Source: Hevea brasiliensis (taxonomy: Eukaryota > Streptophyta > Magnoliopsida > Malpighiales > Euphorbiaceae). Taken from it: a stretch of 64,000 nucleotides of DNA. Both the position numbers and the translations under genes were made by a program. Positions 34,257 through 45,503 of the stretch are shown piece after piece; positions within the stretch are counted from its first letter, which is position 1; each line of letters starts with the position of its first letter. The notes beneath the pieces were generated by a model, which was given only the letters and a program-made list of their open reading frames with translations, was not told the origin of the DNA and ran no database searches. The stretch covers positions 86,095,183-86,159,182 of the forward strand of contig NC_079499.1 of the NCBI RefSeq assembly GCF_030052815.1, read 5' to 3'.

Positions 34257-35669
34257 TAGAATTAGGTATTTCTCTTAATGAATTTATATTTCTAAACTTG
34301 AAGTATAAATTCTAACTATTGGAAAATTTCATATGTATTATGTATCATAAGTTGAATGAAGCTAACTAATTAATACAATTATTTATGCAGGATGGCAGGC
34401 AATGGTCGCAGGGGAGGTTTGTTGGGTCATTCACAGTCAAGGCAGTTGCCTGTGTAGGATGAGCCCAATGATCAACTAGACTAATCTACACAGGGTCAGC
34501 CTCAGGTTCCTTCACGATCCACTGGGAGGTCGACACCAGATCCGGAGGGGTCTACTGCTTCAACACAACATCGAGCTACACCTCCACCTCCACTGCCACC
34601 ACCTATTACCCCATCTTCTGAGCCTGCAATTGGATCAACCTCTGGTCATGAAGGTCATTCAGTTGGGGCAGCACCAATATCATCGATGGATGACCTATCA
34701 CTCACTACATTTGGAAGAAAGAAACAAATAAAGCTCATTAATGGCACGTAAGTATTAAAAATTAATTAACTTTACCTATGATTTGGTATTACATATCATT
34801 GGCAATTGAAGTACCATGTTTCTACATTTACATAAAATCAATATATTTGTTGTCTTTCTTTTGTACAGGTTACATCCATCTGAGGAATGTGCTAATAAGA
34901 TGAAGAATATCATCAAGGAGAGGATGGACCCAGAGGGGCACTGTTGGAAAACTATCACGCCTGAAATAAAAGAGTTTTACTGGGATGAATTTCAGGTAAT
35001 AAAATAAATATTTAAATATAATTATCTATCAGATAACTAATTTGCATAGCTTATGAAACCTCAAAAAAGAATGTTACGAACAAATATCATTTAATTGATG
35101 AGAATTTGTGAATTAATGTAAAAGAACACAATTGAAGTATATTAATGCTTAAATGTTCTATGTACAGCTTGTGTGTTAAGGATGTTGAAAATATATATTG
35201 TTGTGAGTTGTTGTAGTTGGGGTGGATGTTATTTGTTGTTGAGAATAGATGAAGTGTTTTTAACAGGTGCAATTAATACCTAATAACTAGGTTGGATTGT
35301 CCAAAATTAAGGAGAAATGCTGTTAATTTTTTTCTAAAATATTGTCATACTAATACAGCTGTCTTAATTTTTATTTGTTTTGTAACAGAAATACTTTGAT
35401 TGGTAAGAGGTGACTCCACTAGTAAAGGAAGCTTGGAGGAGTAAGCCTACAGAGCGCTACAAGGCGCTAATGTGCAATGTCAAGAAAGGAAAATCCAAGG
35501 TCATCGTGCTTAATAGTACAATGCAAAAATGAAAGGAGGCATGGAGTAGCCCAGAGTTTAAAGCCAAGAGCCATCAGTTCACTGCTAACCACTGTAGTGA
35601 GATAGGGGGAGTTGGGGCAGGCATCTCTAGACACACAGGGGTTCAGTTTCACATGCTACTCACGCAAAT

Positions 35670-35722
35670 AGAATGGTAATGATTTCATATTTACTATAGA
35701 ATGGTAATGATTTCATATTTAC
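35670..35722 (+). repeat. 28 bp tandem repeat, two units (copy B)
   Basis: Same unit as 14960-15040, but two rather than three copies, so repeat number changed after the duplication. Confidence 0.92.
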
Positions 35723-36050
35723 TGGTTTTGTTATTGTCTGTCTGCATATTAGTAGCAAATAATCGAACATTATTATAAACATCACTAAAATCATTATATT
35801 TTTTCAGGAAGCCCAGCTTGGCCGAAGACCTTTTCCTTATGAACTTTTCTGTAAGACCCACACTAGGAAAGGCACCTCCGATATGGTTGATTCACGAGTG
35901 CAATCTGTAACACCCCCGTTTGCATAGCCTTGCAGATTTCACTGTTTCGGTGACTGGTGTCGGTCCGGACAATTAAGGAGATTAGAGCCACACTTAAGAC
36001 AACTTGAGAAGCCATAAACACAAATAATTAGTAATGTTCAATTAGTTAAC

Positions 36051-36060
36051 TATAAATAAG
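36051..36060 (+). promoter_or_regulatory. Candidate LTR TATA box (S3)
   Basis: TATAAATAAG begins 145 bp from the LTR start. Confidence 0.4.
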
Positions 36061-36089
36061 AAAAACAGAACATAAGAAGTTAAACAAGC

Positions 36090-36139
36090 CGAGAGTCACA
36101 GCGATGGGTGACCTCCTCGAGAACGACTGCGAAGTCGTT
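36090..36139 (+). other. Tandem stem-loops in S3 LTR
   Basis: The outer helix CGAG/CTCG (36090-36093 with 36116-36119) encloses GTCAC/GTGAC (36095-36112). Next is a 7 bp stem AACGACT/AGTCGTT with a GCGA loop (36122-36139). Equivalent structures with changed but still pairing bases occur in S2, S4 and S5. Likely an RNA leader structure; role unknown. Confidence 0.55.
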
Positions 36140-39100
36140 TTAAACTCAAATTTCGAACCGTAAAAAGTGACGCCGCTGTCCTTAGGACCCTTATGAACAC
36201 AGTGAAAAAGAGAAAATCACGAAAAAGAACTGTTAAGTCAGTCAAATAATTAGGTCAGGGAGCCAGAAGAAATATGGAATTATTTGCAAACCGGGATGAA
36301 CCGGCGAGGGACAATTTGGTCAATTGACCCCGAGACCTGACTCCTGACCTAACTGTCAAATAAAAATGGAGAAAAGAAAATTTCGGAATCGAGAATTAAA
36401 TTAAAGAACTAATAGAAAAAAATAAATAGAAAAAAAAAAGAAAGAAGTTAGAAAAGTCAAAGGTGATGACATCATGAATGATGTCATAAAAGATTAATTA
36501 AATTATTTTATTAATTTGGGAATTTTGGTCTTCAAAAAGGGATAAGATTAAAGGAAACAAAAGAAAAAAAAATTAGAAAAAGTCTTCTTCTTCCTTGTTG
36601 TGCCGCCCCACCTTCTCCCTCTCTTCTCCATGAAAGTTTCTTCCATTAAGCTTACACTTAAGCTTAATTTGCTCCACTTAATCTTCATAAATCCCCTAAA
36701 AACCTTGTTAGAACTTGCAATCTCAACTTAAGCACAAGGATTACAAGAAGAAAGAGGAGTTAAAGATAGGGTTTGGAGGATTTAAGAAAGGTTAGTGTGC
36801 TAACTTTCAATTTTCTACTTCAAATGCATGTTTAGGTATTTAAGTGAGCTTAGAACTTGATTAAATGAAATAAATATGGGGAAGGACCATTGCTGAAATT
36901 TCATCCAGCTTAGAGGGAGTATGATTTTGTATGGCTTGAGGGTTTTGAATGAGTTTAGGAACCTTACTTAGTTGATTGATTGGTATTAAAACCATTAGAT
37001 GTAGTTAATTGCATGAAATGTATGAGTTAGGGTTTGAATGCTAGGGTTTGTGAACCAAATTTTGGAGAAAGGCTTAAATGATGACTTTGGTCAATTATGA
37101 GATGAAAAATGGTCAATAATGACCAAAAGAGATGTGTGGGAATTGTTGGAATGAAAACCAAATTCGTAGGTCCAATAGCATGACCAAACCTACTTTGAAG
37201 GACCAAAACGGGAATTTTACAAGCCCAATTGTTATGCAACCAATTGGAGATAAAAATAGACATAAAATAGCACAATTTTCATTAAGGAACCATGGCAAAA
37301 AACTGACTAAAACTTAGTGAACCAGTTGACCAAAGTGAAATGAGAGCAGGCTGCCACTGCACCAAACTGACCAAATGAACAGTAACTGTTCATTTGGTCA
37401 TAACTCGAGCTAGGAAGGTCAAATTGACCTGAAATTTTACCAGAAATTAGATAAGATATAGACCTAAAACTTTCATGAAGAATACATCCCAAATTATGCC
37501 ATTAACCTAGTCAAATTATTGAGCAAAGTTGAGTTACTATACCTGCAATTCTGTAGAATTCCATTTGAGCAGTAATGTTTGAAGGACCATAACTTTCTCT
37601 AGGAAACTCAGATTTAGGTGATTCTTGAACCGATGGAAACCTAAGACATAGTAGAACATTTCATATGAAGATAGTTAGACCAAATTATGAACTTAGCTTG
37701 ATCAAATTACTGAACAAAATTTGACCAAAAATCTGCCAGAACCAAAATCTCAGCATGAACAGTGCACGTGAACAGTAATTGTATTTTGGCTATAACTTGA
37801 GCTAAAAAACTCCGATTGGGGTGCTCCAAAAATGAAAATACACTTAAGACAATAAGGAACATTTTCTATGAAGGAAGTTTTGCCAAATTCCAACAGTAGA
37901 TTGACCAATGGAACAGTGCAACTTCGGAGCACCAAAACCGAAAATTGGTAATTTTGCCAAAATGACTTAAGCTTTGAGAAAATGACCAAAACCAACAAGT
38001 TTAATGGCCAAAATGTGGTATGTGGGTGAAGTTGGAGTTCCCATACCTATTAAGCCTTAAAAAGTCAACAATTTGACTTGAATAGTGTAGTGAATAGTAA
38101 CCCGAAACACAAAAATTTCAAGAACGTCGAAATTAGCACGTTAGAGCTAGGTATAAGTGAAGTTAAATTTATTTTTGAATTTATGTTAAATTATGGTACT
38201 GAAACACTATAAAATTGTGTGTTTCAGTGGAAAAGAATACCGGGATAGAACCCGAGGAGTCGAGTTAAGGCCAAAAGGCGACTCATTTGAGGTTTGTGCA
38301 CAACATTACTATGCTTTAAAATGTGTTGATAAAGTGAATGAAATATGTATTTTACATTTGCTTTGAATTATTGAGAATTTATTTGTGACATTAGTTATGA
38401 TGTTTTGACTTAAATTGTTGGAAGTTATTGTGTATATTTGAAATGACAATGTTTAACAAATTGTTAAGATAAGTTTTGAAACCACAGTATCATGACCATA
38501 TATTTGAACACCTCACTAACACGATTAGTGGAGGTAATTAGTTTCGAATTTTGATTCCTTCTCTGGAGAACTGTTGAGGTGTGCCAGTAGAAGAGGATGT
38601 GAATGGATATCCATATATTTAAGCTAGCTAGCCTTGTGATATGATTTCTCTTTAGCCTCTGGGTATTGAGATTCTATTTGTTTCGAATGGCATGATCTAA
38701 CTGTGGGTTTTATGAATGTGTTTTGATACTTTGAAATGAACCTGATTTGCATTAAAATCTCATAATTTATGTTTTTGTGTTTAATGCTCATGTTTAGTCA
38801 AATTTTTGAATAAATATGATTTAAGTTTTGCATAAAGATTATTTTAGTATGTTGTGCACCACTGAGTCCTAGTACTCGTGATAGCTCTATTCTTGTCATG
38901 CAGATCTGAGACTAGAAGAGCGTGATGAGGCTGAGGTGTGAGGAGCATCAGCTTAAAGTTTTCGGGTATAATTTATACCCTAATTGTAAATACTTCTTTT
39001 GATGTATATATTGCACATAAATATAGGGACATGTAAAAATGGGTCTTGAGCAGCTTGTACAAAAATTTGTATGAAGTTTGTAATAAAGTTTAGTTGTATT

Positions 39101-40340
39101 TCTTTTGATGTAAATTTTGTAAGAATGTATATAAATTGTGTTGTCACTAATGAAATGTATTGCTTGTATGTTGAGAAATTTATTGAGTTTGATTGTGAAA
39201 TTTGAAGTAGTGGTTGAGAAAATTTTTAGAAGTGTTTTTTACAGGTATTTGAAGAACGGTTTTCTCAAAATACAGAGGAAACTCTGTCAAAATTTTTATA
39301 GAATTTGCAAAAAACTAAAATGGGCCAAAATATTAACTAGTTTTAATTTTAGCTAAATGTTTTAAGTACTTACTAGGTTGTAGGGTACTTAATGAGTTAT
39401 CGGTAGGTGAAGTTCGGTAGTTCATTAGGTATTCTATAGGATCATGTTATGCCTTACAGAGGGGTAAGGTGTGACACAATCAATTAAGGTAAGTGACCAA
39501 GTATTTTATGTCTTTCAATTATACGAAAAAAATGAATAAGTGAGTTTGTTTATTCAATTGCCATGAAAAATAAATTTAAAATATGTGTATTGACTTATGT
39601 AGGATGCATTTTTGGCGCTTAAGGAGCAGTCGTCTCAACCACAAGAGGGGTGCAGTGACCCTCCTATTGTAGATGAGGTCGCACTATATTATCAAGTTGT
39701 GTGTGTGTGTGTGTGTGGGGGGGTTGGAGAAGAAGAATAGGGTTTATGGCATTGGATCTCAAGCATCAATTTTTTACCCTAGCTCATCACATGGATCATC
39801 TTCTACTGCATCCTATTGTGCTCAGTCAGAGGCAATGGAGGAAGAGATTCAACAATTGCATCAGACTATTCCAACGCTCAAGGATAGTTTGGTTGCAATG
39901 GAGGAGAGAGATCGACAATGCGAGTTGATGCTAGAGGAGAGATATAGATAACGTGAGCAGACACTGGAGGAGCGCATGCAATAAATGATACAAAACATGA
40001 TGGCACAAATGATGCAGGGTACGCAGTTTACAACCTTAACTCCAGATGCGACTCATCAGGATGATGGTAGAGAGGCTGATAGTGGTGATGAGTGATGATC
40101 TTATTGATGACAAGTAGCTTGTTTTTTTTGTTATTATGATATTTTATTTTTTCCATACAGTATATTATTGTCATAACCCTTCACTATCATATTTATATAT
40201 AATATTGATTGATATTTGATATTTGACAGCTTGATATTGTAAATATTATGATATTGAGCATTTAAAATTAATATTATATTATATACTTCAATACAGGAAA
40301 TAATATATTAAATAAAAAAAATAAAAATTTTCTACTAGTA

Positions 40341-40711
40341 ATTTGAAACGGATTAGAAATGAATTTTTCCGTTTCTAATCCAATAGCATAAGGATTGGTT
40401 TCAAAATTGAGAAACCGATTTGAAATGGAATTTCTGTTTCGAAAAAATTGAAACCAAAATATCATTTTTTAAATTGAAACGGATTTTGAAACCGAATATA
40501 TGTGGTTTCTAACATTGAAACGGAATAGTGGTTTGAAAACAGCTTCAGAATTTGAAACGGACGCCATTTTCTGTTTCAAATTTATTTAGAAACTTACGGA
40601 TTTAAAACTGAATATTTCGATTTCAAATCGGTTTCTAAATGTATTTAGAAACCGATTTTCACTGATTTGAAACTGAATATTCAGTTTCAAATCTCCTTTT
40701 TTCTTATAGGG
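40341..40711 (+). repeat. CACTA right subterminal array, copy B
   Basis: GAAACGGA/GAAACCGA and inverse motifs as at 16060-16433, with scattered substitutions. The terminal base pattern has decayed (ATAGGG). Confidence 0.88.
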
Positions 40712-41192
40712 TTAAGACTGCATCAGCCATTAGAAGTCCTATATTGATATGAAGAGAAGGGATATTGAGTATACAGTGGGTGAGAAAGTATTCCTCAAGG
40801 TTTCCCCTTGGAAGAGAATTTTGAGATTCGGCAGAAAGGGGAAACTGAGTCCTCTTTTAATTGGGCCATATGAGGTTCTGGAGAGAGTGGGTCCTTTGGC
40901 ATATTGTTTGGCACTACCTCTAGAGTTGGAGAAGATACATAGCGTCTTCCATGTGTCTATGTTGAGGAGGTACAGATCTGAACCATCTCATGTACTACCA
41001 GTAGAAGAGATTGAGGTAAATCTAGACCTCACATATGAGGAAGAACCCATAGAGAATCTGGCTTATGAGGTGAAGTAGCTACGAAATAAGTAGATACCGT
41101 TGGTAAAAGTGATGTGGAACCATCATTCGGGCCAGGAGGCTACTTGGGAACGAGAGGAGGACATGAGGAGACAGCACCCACAGCTGTTCAAA
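40712..41192 (+). pseudogene. E1 integrase C-terminus with chromodomain-like tail, copy B
   Basis: Duplicate of 16434-16914. GPY/F module (VFLKVSPWKRILRFGRKGK, then LIGPYEVLERVGPLAY, about 40783-40900) and chromodomain-like HHSGQEATWEREEDMRRQH (about 41122-41180), which is better preserved here than in copy A. TAG stops at about 41076 and 41091 remain. It shows that E1 with its CACTA insertion was duplicated as a block. Confidence 0.85.
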
Positions 41193-41228
41193 GATTGATA
41201 CTAGGTAAAAATTTCGAGATGAAATTTA

Positions 41229-41246
41229 TTTTAAGGGGGGAAGAAT
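41229..41246 (+). other. E1 polypurine tract, copy B
   Basis: AAGGGGGGAAGAA directly precedes the LTR start TGTAACACC at 41247. Confidence 0.85.
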
Positions 41247-44200
41247 TGTAACACCACTATTGGTATAGCCTGATACATTTTACTGTTCCGGTGACCGGTG
41301 TCGATCCGGAAAATTAAGAGAATTAGAATCACGTCTAAGACCCCTAGATAAATCCTTAACACAAATAATTAGTAATTGCCAAATAGTTAAGTATAAATAA
41401 GAAAAAACAAAACACAAAAAGTTAAATGAGTAGGGAGTCACAGCGATGGGTGACCTTCCCAGGAAATGACTGTCAGGTTAGTCTTAACTCAAATTTCAAA
41501 CCGTAAAATGTAACGCCGCAATCCTTAGGACTATTGGGAACACAGTGAAAAAGAAAAAATCACAGAAAAGAATTGTTAAGCAGGTCAAATAATTAGGTTA
41601 GGGATCCAGAAGAAATATCAAATAACTTGCAAACCGGATTGAATCAGCGAGGGGCAATTTGGCCAATTCACCCCTAGAGTAGAGTCCTGAGCTAACTGTC
41701 AAATAAAATCAGAGAAAAGAAAATTTTTGGATCAAGAATTAAATTAAAGTGAGGAAAAAGAAAGGAAAAAGAGAAGAAAAGAAAATAAGGAATAATGACA
41801 TCATAATGAATGACATCATGTATGACTCAATAAATAATTATTAATTAATTACTTAATTTGACTAAGTCAATTTGGGATAAATACACATCAAAATAACAAA
41901 AGAAATAAATTTATTTTTGGGTCTTCTTCCTCATGGTTCCCGCTACTCACTTTCTCTCTAATTCCCTCACTATTCCACCATTTTTAACCCTTAAAAGCTT
42001 AATTTCTCCTCCCTTCCTCACTATAAAAACCCTAACCTCCAACATTAAAGTTTGATTTTAGACCTTGGTGGAGTGATTAGTAACTAAAAGAAGAAGAAAA
42101 GAAGGAGACTTGGAGAATTAGAGAATCCATAAATCAAGGTATGTATAAATTGGTTTTAAATCTTTAAATACTACTTGAAATTGAGTTGAGATGCATGGAA
42201 ATTGTGAAGAAAATGAAAATAATCTTGCATGCATGATGAGTAGAAAATTTGGCCAGCTTGTAAGGGTGTTGGATTTGATGGTGTTTAGTTAAACTAAACA
42301 TGAATTAGAGCTTAAATAATGTGGTATGTGTGGTTAGAATACTAAGTGAACTCAAATTTCAAGGAATTATGATAAATTGGGAAATTAGGGTTTATAGAAT
42401 TGGAAAAAGTTGAGAATTAGTCAAATGATATAGTTGACCTTATTTGAGTTGAGAAATGGTCAAATGTGACCTTTTGTGGTGTGTATGAATTGTTGGAACT
42501 AAGTTCCAATTCGGATTGGTGAGGGTCAATCTGCAGGCAGCTTGACCTAGGCCCATTTCAGGGACCAAAAATGAAAATTTACCAACTTAATTGGTGTGAG
42601 GCCAATTGGGAATGAAACGAGACACAAAATGGCATATTTGTCATTCAGGAATCATGCCCAGAAAGTGACCATAACTTAGTGAACAATTAGGCCAAATCCG
42701 GAATTGGGCAAACTCACTTGTACAAAAATGACCAAATGAACAGTAGTTACGTAAATGGCCATAACTTGGTCTAGGAAGGTCCAAATGATCTAAATTTTAT
42801 ATTGATAGAAAGTTGAGACATAGCCCTACAACTTTCATGAAGAAAACAAACCCAAATTTTGACCATAACCTATTTAAAAATCCACCTGTAGTCAACCTAT
42901 AAAAATTGCCAAAATCCAGAATTTACCCAGAATTCTGGGTAATACTAAATCCGGCTAGCCATATTCAAATGGTTATAACTTAGGCTACAAAACTCCAAAT
43001 GGAGTGATTCAAAAAGGGAAATAAAGTTAAGACAACAAGGAACAACTTCTATGAAGAAAACTTAGCTAAATTATCACAGCAACATGACCAATTAAATAGT
43101 GCAAAATTGAACACCAAAACTGAGAATTTGAAATTTGTGCCTAAGAGACTTGAAGTTTGAGGAAACAACCAAAACCAACAAATTAGGTAACCAAAATATA
43201 GTATGTGGGTGAAATTAGAATTTCCATACCTATTAAGTATTAGAAAGTCAACAACTTGACTTGAATAGTATTATGAATAGTAACTCCGAAATACAAATTG
43301 TAAAGAATGTCAGGTTAAGCATAATAAAGTTAGAATTAAATAGATTTGAAATTATTTTTGGACTTATGATAAATTATGATACTGAAACCTGTAAAACTGT
43401 GTGTTTCAGCTGAAAAGAATACCAGAAAAGAAGCCGAAGTATCGAGTCAAGGCCAAGAAGTGACTCGTATAAGGTTTGTGCACAACATAAATATCCTTTA
43501 AACTTCCTTTGCAAAGTGTATGAAATGATTTATTGTTTACTTATATTACAAAATGATGATTGAAATGTACACTATGCTTTTGATCTAAATGTTGGAAATT
43601 TGATGATATGTGATTTAATTGTCAATAAATGTTCGGTACATTGATAAGATAGTTTTGAAACCACAGTGTCATGACCATGTATTTGAATGTCTCACTAGCA
43701 TGACTGGTGGGAGAAATTAATTTCGAATTTTGATTCCTTCTTTGGCTGAAGTGTTGAGGTGTGTAACAGTAGAAGAAGAAATTTGAATGGGTACCCATAT
43801 ATTTGAGCTAGCTAGCCATGTAATTTCTCATAAGGCTCCGGCTATTGAGATGAATATGTTTTGAATGGCATGATATAACTGTGTGTTTTTATGAAATTCG
43901 TTTTGAGACTTCCTAAATGAAATTATTTGGACTATAAATTTATAAATCATGTTTTATATCTATTTTTTATGTTTAGTTCAATATTTGAATAAATGTGATT
44001 TAAATTATACATAAATGTTATTTTAGTATGTTGTGCACCACTGAGTCATAGTACTCAGCAATGGCTGTTATTGCAGTCGCAAATATAGAGACTAGAGGAG
44101 CAGCAGAGTGAGTTGCTGAGAATCTTGGAGCCACATCCCTTAAGTTTTGTGGGGTATATTTTATACCCTGATTGTAATATTTAGTTTGATGTATGTAAAT

Positions 44201-44703
44201 GTATGTATATGTAATAACTGGTCATGAACAATTGTATAGAATTTGTAGTAATATTATTTTGGATTTTCTAATGTAAATTTTGGATTGATGTATGTAAATT
44301 GTTTTTACTTTAATGAAAAATGAATGGAATTATTGAGTACTGTATTTGATGATAATTGAGTTGAGAAATGATGTTGAACTTTATTGTGGTAGTAATGAGT
44401 TTGATGAAAAAGAATTATTGGAAGTGTTTTTACAGGTTTTTGAAGAACTGTTTTCTTAAAATACATACGGCGCTCTGCCAAAATTTTTCTAAAATTTGTG
44501 CAAAAATAAAATGGACAAAAATTGAAACTAGTTTTTAAACTTCTATTAAATATAAGAAAATGCTCACCACTTTCAAAAAAATAAGAAAATGACTTTAAAA
44601 TCCCTTGTAGGTTACTTAATGAGTTGTTGGTAGGTCAAGTTCGGTAGTTCATTAGGTATTCTACAGGATCATGTTATACCTTACAGAGGTGTAAGGTGTG
44701 ACA
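41247..44703 (+). repeat. E1 3' LTR, copy B (3457 bp)
   Basis: Runs from TGTAACACC to GTGTGACA, followed by the same Athila sequence (AGAAAACATCC) as copy A at 20411. It retains the GGTTTGTGCACAACAT stretch that copy A's 3' LTR lost. TATAAATAA is at 41392. The second stem-loop is weakened here by substitutions. Confidence 0.92.
41392..41400 (+). promoter_or_regulatory. Candidate LTR TATA box (E1 copy B)
   Basis: TATAAATAA begins 145 bp from the LTR start. Confidence 0.4.
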
Positions 44704-45503
44704 AGAAAACATCCCTATCAAAGTGGGAAAAGTTTTTTATTCTATTAGATTTTGTTATCCTAGGGATGGAGGAAGATGTCCAAATTTTTATAATATTGGG
44801 AAGACCTTTCTTAGCAACTGTTGGAGCAATTATAGACGTCAAAAATGGGTGTCTAACCCTCAAAGTGGGGGATGAAGAGGTAGAATTCAACCTGTTCCAA
44901 GCAATGAAGCAAAAGTCTAAACCTAATGAGTGTTTAAGGGTTGACATCATAGACAAGCTAGTAGAAAAAGAATTTCAAAAGAGATATCCTGAAGACCCTC
45001 TTGAAGCTTGTATAGTGCATGGCCACATAGTGGAGAATGAGAACAAGAAAATTACAGCATATGTAGAATTACTTGAGGTAAATCCACCTCTACCTTTGGC
45101 CCAAGCACTCCTAGTAGAAAATCTGTAAGAAGAGCAACCTAAGAACAAACTTCAAGAAGGAACAAAATAGGTAGAATTAAAATCTCTTCCTTCTACACTA
45201 AGGTATGCATTCTTGGATTCTAACTCTAAAAATCTTGTCATTTTAAATGCTAGTCTGAATTCTGCAAAAGAGGAAAAACTTTTAGGAGTACTTAGGACCC
45301 ATAACAAATCTATAGGGTACACCATAGAGGTATGCATAGAATACCTATGGAAGAGAATAGTAAACCTACCATTGAATACCAAAGGAGACTAAACCCTAAC
45401 ATGAAAGAAGTAGTAAAAAAGAAAATTTTGAAACTATTAGATATAGGTATTATATACCCAATATATGATAGTAAATGGGTTAGTCCAGTGCATGTAGTGC
45501 CTA
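44704..45503 (+). pseudogene. Athila-like protease end and RT start, copy B (deleted)
   Basis: Equivalent to 20411-21210. The protease-like block ILGRPFLATVGAIIDVKNG (about 44790-44847) is intact, and the TAA of copy A (20605) is a Gln codon here (44898), giving an open frame of 120 codons at 44766-45128. The RT is cut off after SPVHVVP: a 1158 bp deletion relative to copy A removed the catalytic RT, RNase H and the first 36 bp of S1. Confidence 0.85.

Larger units (their letters stand above)
35906..39476 (+). repeat. S3: solo LTR (3571 bp), TSD CAATC
   Basis: It runs from TGTAACACCCCC to GTGTGACA. Perfect CAATC duplications flank it (35901-35905 and 39477-39481). The empty site is visible in copy A at about 15222 (GCAATCAATTAAGG), so this insertion happened after the tandem duplication. 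It contains TATAAATAAG at 36051, two well-formed stem-loops at 36095-36112 and 36122-36139, a perfect 31 bp palindrome at 37369-37399, and a CCTTAC/GTAAGG inverted repeat near its end. No coding domain. Confidence 0.95.
34391..40095 (+). pseudogene. tnpA-like: CACTA TNPA-type protein, copy B, split by S3
   Basis: Exons match copy A: ATG 34391 one base after an acceptor, a Pro/Ser-rich exon to about 34748, about 34870-34994, about 35390-35676, about 35808-35905, then (after S3 and its TSD) about 39601-40095. The last exon encodes the coiled coil (EIQQLHQTIPTLKDSL, EERDRQCEL) and ends TGA 40093. Shared stops near 34454 and 34481 match copy A; TAG at about 35531 region and TAA at about 39948 are copy-specific. 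Where copy A has G17, this copy has (GT)n then G7 (39698-39723), shifting the frame differently. Confidence 0.75.
29250..40711 (+). mobile_element. CACTA transposon, copy B, 5'-truncated, interrupted by S3
   Basis: This is the right 7.8 kb of the CACTA element, equivalent to 8655-16433, plus a 3.57 kb solo LTR. It lacks the left terminal repeat, left subterminal array and leader start because the duplication began inside the element. The right terminus has decayed from ATAGTG to ATAGGG (40711) and is still followed by TTA and E1 integrase, proving shared ancestry of the insertion. Confidence 0.92.
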
